A stretch of DNA of 41,613 nucleotides from JACDBD01 sp050743385 (GTDB lineage: Bacteria; Actinomycetota; Acidimicrobiia; IMCC26256; JACDBD01), in the NCBI GenBank assembly GCA_050743385.1, contig JBOGFJ010000188.1, positions 1 to 41,613 of the forward strand, in the 5' to 3' direction. Numbering within the stretch: the first letter of the stretch is position 1; each line of letters opens with the position of its first letter. The position numbers were made by a program, and so were the translations under genes. The notes below the pieces were generated by a model. The model saw nothing but the letters and a program-made list of their open reading frames with translations, searched no databases and was not told the DNA's origin. Of the stretch, positions 38,933 to 41,613 are shown piece after piece.

Positions 38933-40684
38933 CTACCCCCGCCAGAGTCCGACCACTGGTTGCACGCTGGCGATGATCACGTTGTCCTCGCCGCCGGGCA
39001 ACGGCGGCGGGAAGATCCCGTGCACGTCGTCGGCCGCGGCGAACGCCCACAGCGTGTACCAGCCCCAGAGGTTGTAGGCCTGCTCGGCGAAGACCTTCGG
39101 GAGCTCCTGGTAGATCTCCGCCCGTCGGTCGGGGTCGGTCTCCGACCGGCCCTCGGTGAAGATCCGGTCGATTTCCTCGTTCTTGATGCGGCTGAAGTTG
39201 ACGAAGTTGTCGGCTCCCGTCTCGGTGGTGCTGAACCACCACACCCGCTGGGTGTCGGGATCACCGCCGGGGTGGTTGCGCCACAGCACCGCCTGGAAGT
39301 CGCCGCCGAGGGCGGTGTTGATGATCGCGGTCTGCTCCACCTGGTCGATGGTGACGCTCATGCCCGCCGCCTCGGCCTGTGACTGGGCGAGCTGCGCGAG
39401 CTCGAGGTTGACCGGGTCGTTGGTGGTCAGGATCTCGAAGCTGAGCTCGGCCTGACCGGTCTCTTGCAGGTAGGCGTCGAGGAACTGCTGGGACTGCTCG
39501 GGGTCGAACTCGGGGAACTCGACGTCGGCGGGATCGTTGTAGGCGATGTTGTCGTCGCCGAACGGCTGCACCGCCCGCGCCGGTAGACCGGCCTGGGTGA
39601 TGTCGAGGAACTCCTCCACGTTGACCGCGTGGGCAACAGCGAGACGGGCGTTCTGGTTGTCGAAGGGCGCCTTCGAGGTGTTGAGCATCGTGTAGCTGAC
39701 CTCGGGGGCGAAGTCCGACTCCAGCAGGTTGACCGTGCCCGCGTCGGCGTCGGTGCGCAGGTTCTGGATCGCCGCTCCGTCGGTGGTGTGGATGAGATCG
39801 AGCTCGCCGCCCTTCAGCCCGTTGACCCGCTGGGCGACCTGCGGGATCGGGCGGAACTCGATCGCGTCGAGGTAGGGGAGCTGCTCGCCGTCGGCGTCTT
39901 CACGCCAGTAGTCGTCGTTCCGCTCGGCCGTGAACCGGTCGTTGATGAACCAACCGCAGTCTTCCTGGTCACAGTTGACGATCTGGAAGGGACCGGTGCC
40001 GATCAGGTTGCGGTCACACGTGTCGGGGTCGGCGAGCTGGGCCGGTGCGACGATCCCGAGCCGGCCGGTGCTCCAGAGGTAGGCGTCGAACGCGACCCAC
40101 GGCAGCTCCGTGGTCACCCGGACGGTGAGGTCGTCGACGACGTCGACCGCGGTGATCTGCTCGAGCACGAACGTGAACAGGGGCGCGCTGATGTTGGGGT
40201 TCTCGCCCCGGAACGCGTCGAGGGTGCCCTTCACCGCGTCGGCGTTCAGCGGCTCGCCGTTGTGGAACGTGATGCCTTCGCGGAGCGTGATCGTCCACTC
40301 GGTGAAGGTGTCGTTGGGCTCGACCGACTCGGCGAGGTAGGGCACGTACTCGACGCCGCCCTGGCCGTCGCTGGCGGGCGCGACGAGGGTGTCGTAGATC
40401 GCGCTCGCGACCTGGATCCCGCCGGCGGCGAGCTGCGACCCGGGCAGGCACCATCCGCCGCCGGTCTCGGCCTCGAGGCCGTAGGTGACCTTGCCGCCGC
40501 GCTGGGGCGTGCCCTCGTCGGGCGGCTCGTCGAACTGGGCACCGGTGTCGCCTCCGCCCCCGCCGCCACCGTCCCCGCCGCCGCCGCTGCCGCCGCATGC
40601 CGCCGCGAACAGGCCGGTGGCCGCGGCCACGGCCAACATGCGAATCCAACGCCGACGCGGCGTCTGCCGGTGCGAGTCGAGCAC
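38933..40684 (-). CDS. oppA: Oligopeptide-binding lipoprotein OppA (SBP family 5)
   Basis: A 583-residue extracytoplasmic solute-binding protein. A basic start and hydrophobic stretch end in the lipobox LFAAAC, with lipidated Cys at residue 30. A long Gly/Asp linker follows (GGSGGGGDGGGGGGGD). The mature domain is SBP_bac_5: EWTITLREGITFHNGEPLNADAVKGTLDAF, RNLIGTGPFQI, and FDNQNARLAVAHAVNVEEFL. It delivers peptides, or possibly other ligands, to OppBCDF. GTG 40684 has a G-rich leader (GGGGGGGA). A GGGGC-N5-GCCCC hairpin lies in the leader at 40706-40720. Confidence 0.94.
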   Translation of the reverse strand: MLDSHRQTPRRRWIRMLAVAAATGLFAAACGGSGGGGDGGGGGGGDTGAQFDEPPDEGTPQRGGKVTYGLEAETGGGWCLPGSQLAAGGIQVASAIYDTLVAPASDGQGGVEYVPYLAESVEPNDTFTEWTITLREGITFHNGEPLNADAVKGTLDAFRGENPNISAPLFTFVLEQITAVDVVDDLTVRVTTELPWVAFDAYLWSTGRLGIVAPAQLADPDTCDRNLIGTGPFQIVNCDQEDCGWFINDRFTAERNDDYWREDADGEQLPYLDAIEFRPIPQVAQRVNGLKGGELDLIHTTDGAAIQNLRTDADAGTVNLLESDFAPEVSYTMLNTSKAPFDNQNARLAVAHAVNVEEFLDITQAGLPARAVQPFGDDNIAYNDPADVEFPEFDPEQSQQFLDAYLQETGQAELSFEILTTNDPVNLELAQLAQSQAEAAGMSVTIDQVEQTAIINTALGGDFQAVLWRNHPGGDPDTQRVWWFSTTETGADNFVNFSRIKNEEIDRIFTEGRSETDPDRRAEIYQELPKVFAEQAYNLWGWYTLWAFAAADDVHGIFPPPLPGGEDNVIIASVQPVVGLWRG

Positions 40685-40767
40685 GGTGTCCCCCCCGTGT
40701 CAGTCGGGGCGTGTTGCCCCTCCTTCTTGCCCACAATGCTCCGACGGGCGCGGCCACTTGACCGCTC

Positions 40768-40779
40768 CGTCGGGTTGTC
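40768..40779. repeat. Direct repeat 1 at the opp promoter
   Basis: CGTCGGGTTGTC (plus-strand reading), identical to 40800-40811 and 32 bp away, about three helical turns. It covers the predicted transcription start of the opp operon and may be one half of a paired operator. Confidence 0.6.
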
Positions 40780-40785
40780 GCCGCA

Positions 40786-40813
40786 ACAATACGAGCAATC
40801 GTCGGGTTGTCAA
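40786..40813 (-). promoter_or_regulatory. opp operon promoter (TTGACA-16-TATTGT)
   Basis: On the minus strand, a consensus -35 TTGACA (40808-40813) and TATTGT (40786-40791) are spaced by 16 bases, with a start near 40779. This leaves a leader of about 95 bases to the oppA GTG. The -35 overlaps direct repeat 2 and the start site overlaps direct repeat 1. Confidence 0.65.
40800..40811. repeat. Direct repeat 2 at the opp promoter
   Basis: The second exact copy of CGTCGGGTTGTC, overlapping the -35 element of the opp promoter. Two same-orientation sites flanking the -10 suggest a repressor that binds cooperatively. The regulator is not identifiable here. Confidence 0.6.
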
Positions 40814-40906
40814 CCGCGCCCCGGCGCTACCGTCCACGTGCGGATGAGCGTCCCCGAAGGTGCTGCGCCGGGTATCCGGTGCAGAGCGAAGGAGCCGTGT
40901 GGCGGC

Positions 40907-41326
40907 GTGACGAGTAGCGGATTACGGGTGACGCGGAGCTGTCATATTCCGTTCTCCGAGCTCCAATGGCGCTTCTCGGGCGCGAGCGGACCGGGTGGGC
41001 AGCACGTGAACACGGCCAATACGCGGGTCGAGCTCCGATTCGACGTGGCCGCGTCGCGTTCGCTCGGGCCGGAGGAGCGAGCCCGGCTCCTCGAGCGTCT
41101 CGGCCCGACGGTGCGGGTGGTGGCGTCCGAGACGCGATCACAAGCGCGCAACCGCGAGATCGCGCTCGGCCGGCTGCGAACCCGGCTCGCGGAAGCCTTG
41201 CGGCGCCCGGCCCCGCCACGGCGTCCGACGCGGCCCTCGGCGGGGGCACGCCGCACCCGGGTCGAGCAGAAGCGTCGACGCGGCGACGTCAAGCGCCAGC
41301 GACGCCCGCCGGGCGTGGAGGATTAG
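40907..41326 (+). CDS. arfB: ArfB-type alternative ribosome-rescue peptidyl-tRNA hydrolase
   Basis: A 139-residue release-factor-like protein that frees stalled ribosomes lacking a stop codon. The catalytic GGQ is in FSGASGPGGQHVNTANTRVELRF, then a short helix-rich part and a very basic C-terminal tail (RTRVEQKRRRGDVKRQRR) that in E. coli ArfB (YaeJ, 140 residues) enters the mRNA channel. There is no stop-codon recognition domain. GTG 40907, with AAGGAG at 40889-40894, gives the family length; GTG 40838, ATG 40844 and GTG 40928 are other in-frame choices. A TACCGT -10-like string lies at 40828-40833. Confidence 0.9.
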   Translation: MTSSGLRVTRSCHIPFSELQWRFSGASGPGGQHVNTANTRVELRFDVAASRSLGPEERARLLERLGPTVRVVASETRSQARNREIALGRLRTRLAEALRRPAPPRRPTRPSAGARRTRVEQKRRRGDVKRQRRPPGVED

Positions 41327-41342
41327 GCCGCGGGCGACCGCC

Positions 41343-41613
41343 TTAACCAGTCGCCTCCTGCACCGTGTCGACGGGCGCTTCGGGGTGTCGGGCCTGGTAG
41401 GCGCTGTACAACCAGGCGAGGAAGCGCTCGACACCGAAGACAGCGTTGGCGGTGCGCACCGAGTTGAAGATCTCGAACGCATGGGACGCGCCGGGCACCT
41501 CCGCGTAGAGCACCGGCTCGTGCGAGATCCCCCGGAGTGCTGCGACGAACTGCTGTGCCTGCGCGGCCGGGACCAGGTTGTCGTTCGCGCCGTGGATCAC
41601 GAAGAACGGCGGG
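41343..41613 (-). CDS. Alpha/beta hydrolase, C-terminal part (5'-truncated)
   Basis: The frame runs off the right edge, so only about 89 C-terminal residues are seen. PPFFVIHGANDNLVPAAQAQQFV contains the usual acid Asp of the alpha/beta-hydrolase triad, and VPGASHAFEIF contains the catalytic His. This pattern fits esterases and S9/dienelactone-hydrolase-like enzymes; the nucleophile serine lies outside the window. It converges on arfB with 16 bases between stops. The substrate cannot be inferred. Confidence 0.82.
   Translation of the reverse strand, partial: PPFFVIHGANDNLVPAAQAQQFVAALRGISHEPVLYAEVPGASHAFEIFNSVRTANAVFGVERFLAWLYSAYQARHPEAPVDTVQEATG

Noticed and set aside
40706..40720. GGGGC-N5-GCCCC hairpin in the oppA leader as an attenuator
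   Set aside because: A five-pair stem in very GC-rich DNA is likely by chance, and no alternative structure or leader peptide was found.
39629..40906. Long in-frame 5' extension of the arfB frame across oppA
   Set aside because: It is antisense to oppA and ArfB proteins are about 140 residues; GTG 40907 with a ribosome-binding site gives that length.
1..41613. tRNA, rRNA, CRISPR array, insertion sequence or prophage genes
   Set aside because: Gaps between genes are short and none shows tRNA-like folds with conserved loops, regularly spaced repeats, or transposase, integrase or phage-structural motifs.

Overview
The window is a high-GC (roughly 70 percent by eye), densely packed chromosomal stretch from an actinobacterium. 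The signs are LexA operators of the GAAC-N4-GTTC type, a recA / miaB-miaA-dapF-hflX / lexA-LysM-nrdR order that recalls the mycobacterial chromosome, an nrdR-nrdJ pair as in Streptomyces, an F420-type luciferase-like oxidoreductase, many GTG starts and many 1-4 nt overlaps. A deep-branching class such as Acidimicrobiia fits, but that placement is inference.

Layout. (1) 1-3472: the 3' part of recA, interrupted by a 439-residue intein with a LAGLIDADG endonuclease, then a convergent GNAT-TauE/SafE pair; recX is not next to recA. (2) 3502-11063: one tight operon, miaB-miaA-dapF-hflX-dapC-dapD-dapE, mixing tRNA hypermodification, a ribosome-associated GTPase and four enzymes of the succinylase branch of DAP/lysine synthesis. 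(3) 11064-17243: a DNA-damage and dNTP-supply block. lexA faces a small LysM membrane protein across a shared promoter region with two perfect SOS boxes and one degenerate box. nrdR follows, then a promoter with tandem NrdR boxes 31 bp apart, then the class II ribonucleotide reductase nrdJ, which carries a second 442-residue LAGLIDADG intein. (4) 17256-25788: MarC, a small charged protein, RidA, two divergent MDR-family oxidoreductases, a histidine phosphatase, a HelD/HelR-like helicase and an M3 oligoendopeptidase. (5) 25879-28362: an LLM oxidoreductase, then a diiron ferritin-like protein overlapped or abutted by two tiny unrecognised genes, one His-rich and one Cys-rich. (6) 28372-34556: a DUF885 peptidase-like protein, fumarase, two-Cys glutathione peroxidase and Lon. 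(7) 34560-40684: a complete minus-strand oligopeptide ABC importer, oppABCDF, with a clear promoter flanked by 12-bp direct repeats. (8) 40907-41613: an ArfB-type ribosome-rescue hydrolase and the 3' end of an alpha/beta hydrolase.

The most notable points are: two full-size inteins in recA and nrdJ within 17 kb, bracketing the SOS and NrdR regulators; the SOS-controlled LysM protein; the NrdR operator pair; the diiron/His-rich/Cys-rich trio; two copies of a 48-bp palindromic repeat, each between convergent genes; and candidate operators at lon and opp. No tRNA, rRNA, CRISPR array, insertion sequence or prophage gene was seen. No gene-free stretch exceeds 300 bases; the two longest (11704-11944 and 12858-13133) are both regulatory.
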